Assembly: GCA_949825025.1 (NCBI GenBank)
Contig: OX463786.1
Span: 17,369,911-17,433,910, forward strand
DNA: 64,000 nucleotides
Direction of reading: 5' to 3'
Source of the DNA: Siphlonurus alternatus
Taxonomy: Eukaryota > Arthropoda > Insecta > Ephemeroptera > Siphlonuridae
Positions within the stretch are counted from its first letter, which is position 1, and every line of letters begins with the position of its first letter. Shown here one piece after another: positions 11,851-25,400 of the stretch. The notes beneath the pieces are model-generated. The model was given only the letters and a program-made list of their open reading frames with translations, was not told the origin of the DNA and made no database searches. Position numbers and translations under genes: made by a program.

Positions 11851-14679
11851 CGTCAGGATCGCAGCTGTCTCAAACTTTTAAAAAATGTTGTTACAAAAAC
11901 ATCAATATATTAACTTAATCATATGGATAAAATATTAATCAAAAAATATATAATATTATACCGTATTGGCAACAAGAAAATATATTAAAGATTTAGTCAA
12001 TCTGTTCTTCTCAACAGGTGGCGATGTTTTCAGAAAGCGAGTCGTTTATATTTTAGACACACTTTCAGTGACTTGATGAAAAATAACAACAACGTACTTC
12101 ATAAATAATAATGTATAATTATATTATATGACAGCAATTTTTCATATAGTTTCCTGCATGGCATACAGTGTCCCTAATATATTTGAAAGTATGTTATTTT
12201 ATAAATTTATTATTATTAAGAAGTTTAAAATATCTGACGATAGGTTTAATAATAATGTCTCAAAACTATATAGAGTTTTAAATATTAAAATATTATAATT
12301 ACTTAATCTGAAGCTTCATTGTATTATAATTTCAACGTTAAAATAATATATTTTACTGAATTTAAAGACCTCCCACGTTAACCTTTTATCTGATGCTTTT
12401 ATTTGTTTCTGCCACGAATTTTTCTACGTAAATATATTATATAAATTCATTGTTTATTTATTTATTTTTTTTTAATATAACTTCATATTTATTTCATTTA
12501 TTTAGAATCTTCTATATTATTCTTTACTGTAGGTATATTATAAAGAAATGTAAATTCTTTACTATATTTACCTAAATTTAATGTTATTCCATTAACAATT
12601 GAACTCTACATACATCAATGTACAGTACAAAATACACTGAACTGACAAAATAGCAATTCGCATATCCCCACACCAAACATTCTGACAGTTCCTCGCTCCC
12701 GACTCCCTAAAAGGTAAACCTCGCGCCTAATCTGCTCGCTAATTGCTAGGTAAACATAGGCAGGCTTAGTCTCTCATCTGCATGCTGGAATGTTAACTTG
12801 TTATTTCTTCAGCTTTTTAACAAATCATGTAGGGAAAATTATAATATAATGGAGGAACCAAGCAAACTCTCATAACTGGTACATCCTTTATTTTTATTAC
12901 TAAAAATCAATAAATAATGTTAATAATTTTTTTATTATTATTTCACAGCATACAGTTATTGTTCAGCAAAGATTAAATTAATAATTTTATGTTGCCGGTG
13001 CAAAATATAAACAAAAATTTCACTTCAAGAATAAAAGTTAATGAAGGTTCAAGAAAAAAGGTTTAAATAATTAAACTTATTAAATAAAATTGTAGGAAAA
13101 AATATAAGCAACAAAAAATATACATATGCATGTATAAGTTACTTTAATGCAATTTTAATGTATTTTTATTAATTACAAAATGTTTCTTTATTATGATGAA
13201 AAAATTAATAGACTGTTTTTATAGTAATATTAACTCATTTCAAATGGCACTGCTTATACCATGATCGATACGTCAAAGTTGGTATAATAATGTGCTTGAT
13301 TGATTATTATTGTGTCACAAGCCTTATAGTTGTGAACGATTTCTGGTAAAAAAAGGAAATAAAAACTATCGATTTCTAAAATAAAATCAATGAATGGTTC
13401 ATTTTTGTACTAAAATAGCACTAGGCGCGAGTACTAATTTTTAGTCCAAACATAACAGAGTGCATGCTAATTACTTTCAGTGTCGGTTCCTGCTTAATCA
13501 TCCACCGTACTACATGCTACAACAGAATGTATTTGTACCTAATTTTATTATATGGGACAAACACCTACCATACAGGGACAGTATCGCCAGTATATAACTA
13601 TAATATATTGTTTATTTTATATGCATAAATTTATATAAATAAATAATAATAATAAATAGCATAATTATGTTTTTACAATCTTCATGTGAAGTTACAGAAA
13701 ATGCATGGGTGCTCCATTTACTTCCTCTTATAGGGGACGCTGTTTAGAGTATACTGTGAGCGCTTTCGGATGGATTATTTATATATTATTACTGTATATA
13801 CAATATGCTTCTCTCCCCCTTTTTTTTATTTTTTAAATTTATTTACTGAATGTTAAATGAGCTGATATCCGTACAGTTATTGCTGGGAGTCCTTGGCCAT
13901 CTAAGTTCCCTCTCAGTGAACTCATCAGTAAAGAAGCTGGCTCAGAGTGGGCGTTCAAGCCGTGACCAAACAAGGACGTGATGGGCAGCGGAACACCACT
14001 TTAGTCAAACGAGTGAACACTAATTAATATTGTTTTACATGATGTTTAACTCTCAATTTAACAAAAATTAATTAAAAAATGTATAATTTAATATTTAATT
14101 AATATTTCTGTCGACTGCTCATTGTTTACCTGATATTTCAATCTTAATTTAACGTTGATTAAATTAACAACATTAGTCAAATGAGTGCATGCTAATTAAT
14201 ATTTTTATTGCTTTATACTGATCATGTTTCACTCACAATTTAATTAACGTTGATTAATTAAAAAAGTGTAGTAATTAATATTATAGCTGCTTATTGTTTT
14301 GTTTTTTTTTAAAAATAAAATAAATAAAAAATAGCTGCTTATTGTTTTGCTTATTTTTCACTGTCAATTTAACGTTACTTAAAAAATGTGTAATAATTAT
14401 TATTTCGGTCGACTGCTTATTGTTTTCCTGATGTTTCACTCTCAATTTAACGTTGATTAATTAAACAATGTAATTTTCCGAAAGTAAAATGTTAAGAAAT
14501 TGTTACGATGCAATAAATTGTATAATGTGGTCATGCTTGCTGGCTCGGTACAATATTGCGGTTATTTGGTGCAAACAGTAATGCTCAATTTACTATAAAG
14601 TGCAGGATGTTGGTGGAAAGCTGACTGCATGTGCAGTTAGCATTCATTATATACAGTATGACGTGCTATATTGTATTGA

Positions 14680-14760
14680 ATAAATAAATGAACAAACAAA
14701 CAAACAAACAAACAAACAAACAAACAAACAAACAAACAAACAAACAAGCAAACAAACAAA

Positions 14761-14791
<31 letters not shown>

Positions 14792-14800
14792 ATCAATCAA
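14680..14800 (+). repeat. Compound (AAAC)n-(AAAT)n microsatellite
   Basis: AAAC units from about 14691 to 14759, with one GCAA interruption, pass directly into AAAT units to 14792. It is preceded by a GAATAAATAAATG lead resembling a retroelement tail. Confidence 0.95.
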
Positions 14801-15539
14801 AAAATAAATTGTGTTTAAAATGGGGGAAATATCACTAAATACTGGTCGCTGCATGAATATAAAATAAGCTTGTTTAATTTATAGGAATTACTATTAATTG
14901 TTGTTTTATACGTTCAATCACAAAACGCATATTTATATATATAATAAAAATGTATAAAGTTGTTTACAAGAAAATTGGAATTACAACCAAGATTTTATTG
15001 TCTTCGTGACGGCATTTTTTTTTTTATTTATTTCTTGCGCTGTTCTACTGTAATTTGACGTAAAAAAATGTGTATAGTATAGGACTGGAAAATAATTAAA
15101 TATTTTAGAATTACGATGTTTTATTTTTGTATATATATTGAAAGATAATGAAATAATTACTAAGGTGATTTACCTCGGCGATCGTTTGGCATTGAAACTT
15201 CCTCCCCCTGCCTCCAAGAATGAACTCATCAAGCGCAGAATGATCCTCAATTGTTATCAGGTAGTTCCCGTGGGAAGGATTTTCATTACCGACATAATTT
15301 AATTACCATGACCGCGTGCTTTCATCTCCCTTTTCAAACTTAATGATTTATAGATTGCATATTCGGGATAGAGGTCCTCGAATTATATACAGTATTGTTT
15401 TTTTAACGCTTAAGTTATAAAATTATGACACTATTTCTGACATCGACCATGCTAACGGAAGTTTCCATGGGTTTCTTTACTGTATAACAAAAAATGTATT
15501 ATAAGATTTTTTTTTTTAACTCGTGCAACTAAAGAATAA

Positions 15540-15875
15540 TGGACAACCTACATGATTTTTTTACTATGCAAATTTGGATAAAGTACCTCAAGTTATGTAT
15601 TAATTGTCAATTTTTTTTCAGATTTTTTAACTCTCTATTCCCTTAAAATCGAGAGGAAATACGCTGTGACGTCATATTCATGCAACGTCTATGCTTGTGT
15701 GTTAAATATTTACATGACTGTGACGTCACAGCGTTTTGCAGCACGATTTTACGGGTGCTCGATAGAGTATAATATATTCCTTATTTATTTAATAATATAT
15801 TAAAATGTAAAGTATAATATATAGAGATCCTCTAATTCAAATATGCAATAAAAAACAAGGACAAAAAACGCCAAG
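15540..15875. mobile_element. CRE-containing MITE, copy 1
   Basis: Left tip TGGACAACCTACATGATTTT, then ATGCAAATTTGGATAAAGTA. The core has CTGTGACGTCATATTCATGC and, inverted, CATGACTGTGACGTCACAGC. The right half ends GATCCTCTAATTCAAATATG and CAATAAAAAACA. The overall structure is a long imperfect palindrome without coding capacity. Confidence 0.7.
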
Positions 15876-16595
15876 CATGTTAATTGTCCGTAGTTATAAT
15901 AGATGTTATAATTTTCAGTGACAATCTTATTTTAAAAGAAAAAATTGAAATTTAAATCCAGGTGTTATGAAATAAAATTCTATATTAAAAATGCACCCAC
16001 TCGATCGTGTTTTTTTCTTGTTGTGCTTAGCTTGTTTCCCAATAGCATTTCTTCAAAAGGTTTCCAAATATCTACTAACAAGGGTTCTTTTTCTGTGTGA
16101 AATTCCCACTATATTTACAAAAAAGCAATTAATTTTGTCAGAGTTAATTCTGACCATATATATCGTTAACGTGGGTTTTGATTTAAAAACTTTCTCATTA
16201 ACATATAAATTGCCACACTACCAGACTATTATTGATGATTCCTATATATATGCAGGTATTTTTCTCCTTTAATAGCATTGCAAATTTAATTTATTATATA
16301 ATAAATATTATCAATTCCTTATGAGGTTTTCGTATACAAAAAAGGAGAAAAAAACAAAAAAACAGGAAATTTAAAGAAGAATTTATTTTGATAAAATTTA
16401 AGAAGTTGAATAACCACAAAGAAATAAACAGATGCCCGTCTCCGTTACTGAATTAACTAGCCCGCCAACTAACTGCCCATGTTTATAGAGTCGTGTATTT
16501 TATATTTATGTATAATATAATTATGCATTATGCAACTAGAAAAAAGAAAATCGGGGTGGGGATACATAATTTCAGTTTATAAAATGAGTCGAGAA

Positions 16596-16655
16596 AGTAA
16601 TTTATATCTGCTGCTAAAGCTAAATAGTAATTTATATCTGCTGCTAAAGCTAAAT
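16596..16655 (+). repeat. 30-bp perfect direct duplication
   Basis: AGTAATTTATATCTGCTGCT plus AAAGCTAAAT occurs twice back to back. A C16-type homopolymer run follows at about 16699-16714. Confidence 0.85.
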
Positions 16656-17399
16656 ACAAATTTTCGGATTTCCGGGGGGTTGGCAGTGCTTCAATGCCCC
16701 CCCCCCCCCCCCCACACACACACGCTCTTTTAACTCCGTCATTAATGTAAATAATATATACGCTGTTTTGGTGTCAATCAATTGGAATAAACGAAAATAT
16801 CTGTAAAAGAAATTCACGCATTTTATATGAAATTAAAATGCATTGCTGCATTGCAGTACACGATCTTATATAACAGAGGTGACGTCAGCATGCACATTAA
16901 TGTCTTGTCTGACCACGTCCGCTGTCATAATATCATTAACGTAGTAATATCACATAAAGTTGCGGTGAGTAATGCGGTAAACTCGCGGCAGCTCATTCAT
17001 TGCGGAAGACCGCACGCGCGTTGAAATACCAACATTACTTTTTTTTGTTTACGTCCGCGAAATGTTAAACGTCTTTTTAATGAGTTTGCGTTGTTATAAT
17101 TACTTTTTTAAATGTTTGGAAGGAAATTACAAGACTTCAGAGAAGCATCATGCTTCAAACTTCGTGACATTTTACTGGTTGATAGCTCTGTTGAGTTTTC
17201 GGGCTGAATAAGAGTTTCTCTTGAAAGATTCAGCAGATAGATTATGTGTTTTTAAAATTTCTGCTAACACGAGCATGTGTCACACGTCCATTTTGATGTG
17301 TGTTTTTTTTATAATACTGACCATTTTGTAGAAGGTTTCCATGGTTGCTTTTATTATAAAATTTTAAAAAAATATGAATTTTTTTTAGCAGTTTCACTA

Positions 17400-17660
17400 T
17401 ATATACTTAGAATAATGGACATGTCATAACATACTTTTTATTGAAAATTTCGATGGAGGACCTCGAGTTCTGTATTAATTTTCATTTTTTCTTCTGAACT
17501 CTATAACAACCCCCAAAATTCGAGAGAAAAGTGACCTCATAGCCATTAGCACGATTTTTTGATTGAGGGTAAAAAAAAATCTGAAAAGGAATGACTATTA
17601 TACATAACTTGGGATCTTCTATCCAAATATGCAATAAAAATGATGCTGTTTCTTGTTGCG
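17400..17660. mobile_element. CRE-MITE, degenerate copy lacking the core
   Basis: Keeps GGAGGACCTCGAGTTCTGTA on the left and TATACATAACTTGGGATCTT...CCAAATATGCAATAAAAATG on the right. The TGACGTCA core is reduced to GTGACCTCATAGCC. It abuts the TTAA element at 17687. Confidence 0.6.
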
Positions 17661-17686
17661 ATGATATTATATTCACAGAGTTCTCT

Positions 17687-18050
17687 TTAAGGGTAAGGTA
17701 ACGCCACCAATGTTAAAAAAAATCCCTCTCACAAAAATTCTGAAAAAAAATTTAAAATGTTCTCCTCTACACCCCCTATCAGTATATATAGCTAAATTAT
17801 CAGGTACACAAATACGATCTAGTTTTTGAGTTATGAATTTTTAAAGTTGACCAATTTAACATGGGAGTTTCATTTCTCCATGTTAAAGTATAGTCAACTT
17901 TAAAAATTCATAACTCAAAAACTAGATCGTATTTGTATACCTGATATTTTAGGTACTGATAGGGGGTATAGAGGAGAACATTTTAAATTTTTTTCAGAAT
18001 TTTTGTGAGAGGGATTTTTTTTAACATTGGTGGCGTTACCTTACCCTTAA
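17687..18050. mobile_element. TTAA-bounded near-perfect foldback MITE (GGGTAAGGTAACGCC termini), copy 1
   Basis: Begins TTAAGGGTAAGGTAACGCCA and ends TGGCGTTACCTTACCCTTAA. Arms of about 165 bp are almost perfect complements (e.g. TTTGAGTTATGAATTTTTAA versus TTAAAAATTCATAACTCAAA) around a small centre. The tip sequence shares the TAACGCC word with the 4277/39333 family. Confidence 0.85.
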
Positions 18051-18689
18051 TTCTGTCGAATGTTGTACATGGAGAGACGCCGCCCATCTCTGGATCGCTC
18101 TGTACTGCAGATGGTCAGATCGAGTTCATCCTTCAGACCTTACAGCCACGTGACACTTTCCCGTGTCTCTCAGAGGATGACTAACTAATGAAAAATTACA
18201 CGATAGTAATTATTTCCATACGTATACGTGTAATGCAAAATAGTTTACGAGATATTACGAGACTTCAGTTTGCTGCGTAAATATTTTGGTGGAACCGGTT
18301 CTGGTGGGCGATAAACTTGAATGTAAGCTCCCAGCATGGTGTCAGATTTGTGTATGGGCGTCGCTTGCTTGTAAGGAGGGTACTGCTGGTATTGCGACTT
18401 ATGTTAGTTAATAATAATTATGATATTTTGAGTTTGCAGCAGTTTTATTTAAAAGTTAGGTGCTTCTTAATTAAATATCATTTATCATGACAAAATTTAA
18501 TAAATGATTATAGTATACAGATGTGTTAATTCATGAGTCACTATATGTCAGAATTAGATAAATCTTGCTTGTGTTTCCTTTACGCAGTGAAGCACGAATT
18601 GATCGATTGTGTGTTTATGCGAATATTTTATAATACAACTATGACCTATATTACTGACTATTTTGTAAATAAAATGATGTCGTAGCATT

Positions 18690-18815
18690 TTGACACTCTA
18701 TGTTGAGAGTTTTGAGGGTTGAAAAATAATTTAAAGTATAACTGCCTCAGGGTCTCCCTATATTCAAATTTTCAGTAAAAATATTATGTGTTGTCCATTT
18801 TAAAATGCATGATGG
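18690..18815. mobile_element. Probable half copy of the CRE-MITE
   Basis: GAGTTTTGAGGGTTGAAAAA, then GGGTCTCCCTATATTCAAAT and ATGTGTTGTCCATTTTA resemble the right half of the family, with strong divergence. Confidence 0.4.
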
Positions 18816-19409
18816 TCATTCTTGCAGAATTAATAATTCTGGTCCATTGAGACAACAAAGGTAGTAAGGAAGTCGCTAACATTTCTCGTATCGTGGAGGT
18901 CGTAACAATGAGTGGCCGGAAGGAAAGTGGCAACAATGGACTTTCATCTCAACAATTGACATTAATATGAACTTGATTCTTGAACCTTCCTTCTTTCTCC
19001 CGGAATTTATCGATGTTCCATTGTTCAGTAATAGCGCTACATTTTATATAGAGATCACTCTTAAAATGTTTTACATGGAATAAATAATCATTTTTGTTGA
19101 AATTGTAAATTTTAATATCACTGTACTTTTTTTGAAGATTTAACAAACAAAATGCCATTTCTTGCAATTCTTTTTATCAGAAATAACGCCTTAAAATATT
19201 TATGCAATAGCAGTATAGTTATTGCAGCTATTGTAGCTATAAAGAATGCTGATCGAGGATGCAAATAAATAATTAGTAACATTCGATGAATTTTTAATTA
19301 TTCTATTTTTAATTACGTATATACACAATTTGGTAGCGTTTTATACTGCACAAATATAATTTTAATATTGCTAGTTTTTGTAGTAATGTAAAGTCTCCAT
19401 GTTCCAGCC

Positions 19410-22400
19410 ATGTCCAGCACGGCGGCATGTCCCCGGTTCTCCCAGAACGCGTGGCGGCGCGAGCTGTGCGCCAACTGCTTCAAGTCACGCGGGGAGCACC
19501 AGGCCCCGCCAAAGAAGGTCCTTGCGCCCCTGCCAGCCTTCGCGGAGCCAAAGCAGGTACATCCTTCAACATGGGGCAGAGTAGGGAGGGAACATGCGAG
19601 GGATGTTAAATTAGGATTTCGTACAGCAATGAAAATGATAACAATGAAAAGTTCAAGATTAAATTGATTGAGAATAGCCAATATTATAAAATCTGGATTA
19701 AAAAAAAAAATGCATTAATTAAATGTCAATTTTTCGTATTTTTATTGATGTTAATTAATCTTCCCCAATAATGAGCTATCAGCGTTTCTCAATTTCGTTG
19801 CAATAATAAGTTGTCTGCTATTTTCAGGTGAGCTCAACCATGAGCTAATAAATCGATATAATTATATTGAAGCTCATTTTTTAACTCACCTGAAATAGCA
19901 GATAGCTCATTACTGCGGACGAGGGACGAAATATCAGAGAAAAGTGTTAATTTGCTGCATTTTAAGTCTGAAATAGCTTCTGTAACCTTGCTTGATATCT
20001 CCAGAGCATCCTGCGCCTGGGTCCTCGCTCCAAACCGCGCTCCTCGGTTTGTTTCCCTGCCGAGGAGAGCCACGTGATTGGCTGGGACGGCGGAGACGTG
20101 TCGAGCGGAGACGAGGACGAGGGAGCTGACGAGGCCGATCAGACGAGGCAGGACGAGGGCAAGCCGCTCTGTGAGTAGCTGAGTACCGTTCGTACTTTTT
20201 AACCTGCTAAGTATTATAAAGCTGAATTTACAATGCAGCGTCAAATTTTCCAGAAGCGTCAGTAGCTTGCAATTCCATGCTTCTAAAAAAACACGTGCAT
20301 GCTCACGTCAGACTTTTGACCAATCAGAAGCTTTTGACGCGGCGTTTAGAAAATTTGACGCTGCATTGTGAATACGGCATAATACTGTCGTTATTTGTAT
20401 GTTGCTACAGGGTAGCCATTTATTATATATGGAGTAGCTTTATACTAAAATTTGACCGTCGTTTTTTTTTTTTTTTTTTTTTAATTACAATAAGGAATTG
20501 GACTTCCTTTTTTTATCTATGCAATTTCTAAAGTTACAGTGTTAATTTTGCAGCTTTGTTCTTTCCTCCAACTGACAAAGATGACTAAATAAATCTATTG
20601 TCATTTGTTTTATAACAGACCCCGAGCCGAGTGAAGAGGAAGACCGTCAACTTCAGAATTTGACTCGACGTAACACGGACTTCAACTCCGAAAACGACAA
20701 CTTGTTGAAAGACAAGACGCCCCCGAGCCCCGCCCCCAAACCCCCCGCAGACCCCGCCAGGAGAGCCTCAGCCCCCGTCGTGTCGGTCACTCCGTTCGGG
20801 GCCAAGGAGAACGTTAAGATCGTAAAGATCGACCACGGAAGCAACAAGACTCCTCAGAAGGACAAAATCGATCCCGATAAGACGGCAAAGAAGGAGCAGG
20901 CAAACATCAAGGCTGACGTCATAAAGAACGAGAAGGAGCACGTCAAGATGGACGAGAACCACGTGAAGCTGGAGGTGAAGACGGAGCAGAACCACGTGAT
21001 GGACCAAGTCAAGATCGAGAATGCAATCAATGAGAGGTGGGTACGCTAGAGTGTGTAAATTGTAACGTTTTCGTTGTTTGCTTCTGGTGGTACTTTCAAT
21101 ACTGTGCATATCATTGTTAAAATATTTCTAAATTTATTTTTTTAAATGAAAATTGAAAATTTCAAATAACAAAATAAGAAAAAAATAATATTAAATAAAT
21201 AGTTAGTTAAATTTACTATACCGAATACAAACATTTGTGTAATACGCTAGCTATCACTTTTGAATCAAATGGGGAATTCTCTTAGAACTCAAATTTTAAT
21301 TTAACTACTGTATTATGATAGGGTACATATTAACAATAAGTTTGACCTAAGTTTCAACTTTTTTAACTCAAATTTGGGGACTCTGGAGGGATTATTAGGA
21401 CAAAGGCAAAGTATGCAACCCGCGCGCAAACCTGAAAATTGTGACGTAGAAACTCCCTAGTTAACACACAACAACTGCCTGATATCATAGTTTGAGCGTC
21501 AAGGAGTGATTGGCTATAAATTTTAGTAACACGATCGAAATCAGCGGGTTTTTCTACCCTAGTTTTAACAAGTTTATGTAATTCATTTACAGTATTAAAT
21601 CATAAAATGTGAATTATTAATTGTTGTAAGATTATAATATATATGGACGACGCTATTCAAATAAACTTCGATTTTACTAATTTTACGAAATTTACAAAGT
21701 TCCGATTTTTCTTCTCCCAGGTCTCCGAGATACGAGCGCCGCCCACCTCTCGGTCACGAGGCCTCTTCCCCTCCCCTGACGGCCCCCGCGCTCGTCAAGC
21801 AGCAGGTCAAGGAGGCCTCTCCTCCCCCCGAGGCTGAGCTGGACTTTGGGGAGGAGCCCCCCCGCCTCTTGAGGCACCAGGACTCGGTGGAGCTTCTCTG
21901 CGAAGATCCCCCGGCCTTCCTCAGACACAAGGACTCGGTGGACCTGATATCTCCACCCTCCAGTCCGGGACTTGGCGGCAAGTCCGAGCAAAGACCCTCG
22001 CCCATCGGCAAGGTGGGGAAACAGAGGTCTTGGTGTTTGAGATAAATTATTATTTAACTAGACAGCAGAAGTATGGAGACTTGCGTTAAATATTTATTAG
22101 TCTTTTTTTTTACCCTTTACTTATTTATAGAACTATGCTTTTGCTGTTGATTTTTTAACATTGTTATTATTTTTAAGAAATGCTGTCTCAGGACAATTGT
22201 AATTAAATTATTATTATTAGTCTTTTATTAAACACAGAAAGTGTACATATTAACAGCACTAGAAACATACATTATAGAAAAACATTACAATAGAACACAT
22301 AAAACATACATACAAAACATATATAATAGTTACAGAATAATAGAACAATAGAAAATGATAATAAAACAATATAAAATAAAATAACAGATGATACTAACAG

Positions 22401-25400
22401 CCTGTTACATCATAATAATAATATATCATATATATATAATCACATATATATAAGACAAAATATGACATAGAAAATAGATAGAATAAAAAAAACTTATTGC
22501 TTCATTGCTATTCAAAATCTATAGACTATATGAAATCTCCCCTGGCATAATCGCTAATAGACTTAATTCTAGATTTACAGATATTTAAATGATATTGGCT
22601 ACAATATTCATTACATAATTTACATACACAAGATTGTTCAGCTTTATGATAACCAGAAGATTTACAAATTAGATAGTGGAAGCCGTGAACAGCCTGGCGA
22701 GTTAAAACATTTCTAACATTGGATCTATCCAATTGGGGCAGACACCAATATTTACATGTCATAGCATCAGTGCTGTAAAACTCAGGATTAATATCCTGAG
22801 CTTTTTGATTCCTGACAGCTATAAAATTGGAATATTGATCTGTCGTTGGAAGTTTAAACATTTCTTTGATTTCTGTAATAAAATAATTGGAATCTATCAG
22901 TTTATAGGCCAGTCTAGTTTCGGTAAATTTTGACAGACACAGTAATCTTTTAACAAACATGGCTTTTACTGATTCTAATTTATCAAAATCGGATACAGAT
23001 AAATGAGGCCATACAATTTCAATACCATAAGTAGCCACAGGGGCGACTTTTAAATTGAATAGTTTGAGCCCTGTTTTGACGGATAGACCAGACAGCCCTG
23101 AGATAGTGTACATAACAGTGATAGCGTTCTTACATCTTTCTGTTATATGTTTAGAAAAAGAAAGCCCTGTCATTTGAAGTATTATGCCAAGATATTTAAA
23201 TGAATTTAGAAATTCAATCTTTTGACCGTCACAATAAATTTCATCGTTTTTGCATAACGGTCCGCCTCTTCTAAACTTAACAACCTTGGTTTTCTCTGTG
23301 TTAATTTCTAGACCATTTGTTTTGGCCCAGATGGATAGATTATTTAGCGCTTTTTGTAGCTTGACTTTGCTCTTTGAAATAATAGCAAGATCATCTGCAT
23401 ATAAATTTAGTACGACTTGATCATTTTCATTTTCACAGTTTATATCTTTTGTAATCTCAGTTATATCTGCAGTAAAAAGATTGAAAAGAAGAGAGCTGCT
23501 CGGGTCTCCTTGCAAAACTCCGTTAGATTGAATAATATTACTAGAACATGATAAGCGATCTTGAACACATACATAATTGATATTTAGAATAACAGCTAAG
23601 ATATTCAAAATTTCAGAAGGAATTACTTTAAATGACTTCAGCTTTTCAATGAGCAAATTCCTATTGACCGAATCAAAAGCTTTTCTGAAGTCTACAAAAA
23701 CAATATATAAATGACCTTTTGGCTTCTCCAATGCTAGTTTAATTTGATTATATACTGTGGATACAGCTTGTATTGTGGAACGTCCTGGCATAAAACCGTA
23801 TTGCTCTTTTGGAATAAGATAGTGGGTGGAATCAAAAAGCCTGTTTGCAATTAATCTCGAGAAGAGTTTGTACATGGTATCACCATGGATAATACCTCTG
23901 TATGAGTCGGGTGACATAATGTTACCCTTCCCTTTGTATAATACCATTAGGTAGGCGATCCGCCACAATTCCGGAATTGTAGCCGTTTCAATACAGAGGT
24001 TAAACATATTGGTGATTGTTGGGGTTAACGACTTGCTTACTAGCTTCAAATGTTCATTCGTAATAAAATCTGGGCCCGAAGCTTTATTGTTTTTTAGGCT
24101 TTGCATACAATTATAGACTTCAAATTCATTAAGAGGAATATAATTTGAGTTACAATTATAGTCTCTTGTTAATGATAAAAGATTGAGAGTTTGGTCGGAT
24201 TGTAATTTATTTGTATTTAAGATATTTGTAAAATGGTTTTCCCATTTGTCTATGTTAATTGGGCATGACTTAGTTGGTGGTCTATCTTTCCTAAGATATG
24301 TGTATGGTTCTAGCTCTGCGTCTTTAATCATTTTATCTTCCGATTTAATTTTAAATTCTAATTCTTTCTGCTTCAATAAAGCCTTATAACAGCTTCTTGC
24401 CTGAATAAATTGCTCATGCAAATTTGGGTTTTTGAATAAATATAATTTGCTGGCATGAAATTTTGATAGAAGATCTTGCCTTGATAGATAACATTCGCTA
24501 TTAAACCAGGGTTTAGATACTCTTTTATTATTTTTCTTTGCAATAGTAGAATGTAGAATGACATTAGTAATTAAAGTATTTAGACTATTTACATCTTTAT
24601 TATTGATATGAGTAATTATGGTATCACCATAAGTATAAATTTGGTCATTATAATTTCTAATATCAATTTTGTTTGAATAATTTGATCTGTAAAAAAGTTT
24701 TTTATTGGGAGGATTGCTAGGGGTAAATTTTAAAATAATTTCACCGGGTAGATGACTCTTTAACAGTGACGAGTTTGTCTCAGAAATAATGACATGTTTT
24801 ATTAATATAAAATTTTTAGGTTTATAAAAAAGCAGGTCGATTGTACTTGAACCATTTGCGTTTACAAAAGTTTTTTCTAGGGGGCTATTAGAGAGTAAGT
24901 AGCCATTTGAATTTAAAATGTCTAATAGAATATCTGTCTTGTTTCGTAGATGTTTCGGGACATTTGAAAGGTCATTAAATTATAGATACTCTTCAATAAA
25001 ATTGTTTAGAAAGTAAATTGATGTTTGTGGTTTTGGAAAAAATTGCCGTGTCTCTAAAACTAAAAAAGAATTTTAAAGAATTTAATTCCGTAAATTCTTT
25101 CTTGCTTGTACTTTTGAAGGTTTATGTGCCATTATTTATAACAAATTATAACATTATAAAATGCCACGGTATTTTTTATCTAACAAAAAATACTTCTTTC
25201 CTAAAGTTATTTAATGCAGTCTTTGCCATTGAAAATTTATTTACCGCATGATTAATAATTAATATACTACTGTATTCGCCAATCAAAAAAATTTTCTGTT
25301 GCTGTATGAAAATATTTCATCAACTGAAGGTTCCCAAATCTGCCACCAGGTGTCCTCGACGCTGACCGTGACGCTCAAGTCCCCCACCACCAAGGACAAG

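Larger units (their letters stand above)
1..19409. other. Gene-free AT-rich spacer populated by foldback elements
   Basis: I find no exon with recognisable protein similarity here. Short open frames (61-94 codons) coincide with repeats or are AT-rich random frames. Content is described in the separate repeat and mobile-element entries; stretches at about 540-1770, 4640-8130, 9000-9730, 9830-10800, 11860-14670 and 14810-15530 contain nothing further that I can name. Confidence 0.5.

Noticed and set aside
15991..16272. 93-codon hydrophobic open frame
   Set aside because: AT-rich codons, no family resemblance, adjacent to a MITE; hydrophobicity follows from T-rich sequence.
19399..19584. Alternative start at 19399 in another frame (MFQPCPARRH)
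   Set aside because: The frame starting at 19410 gives the conserved PEAK-family N terminus and joins in frame to exon 2.
20660..21109. Minus-strand leucine/valine-rich open frame
   Set aside because: Shadow of the lysine-rich exon 3 of the PEAK-family gene.
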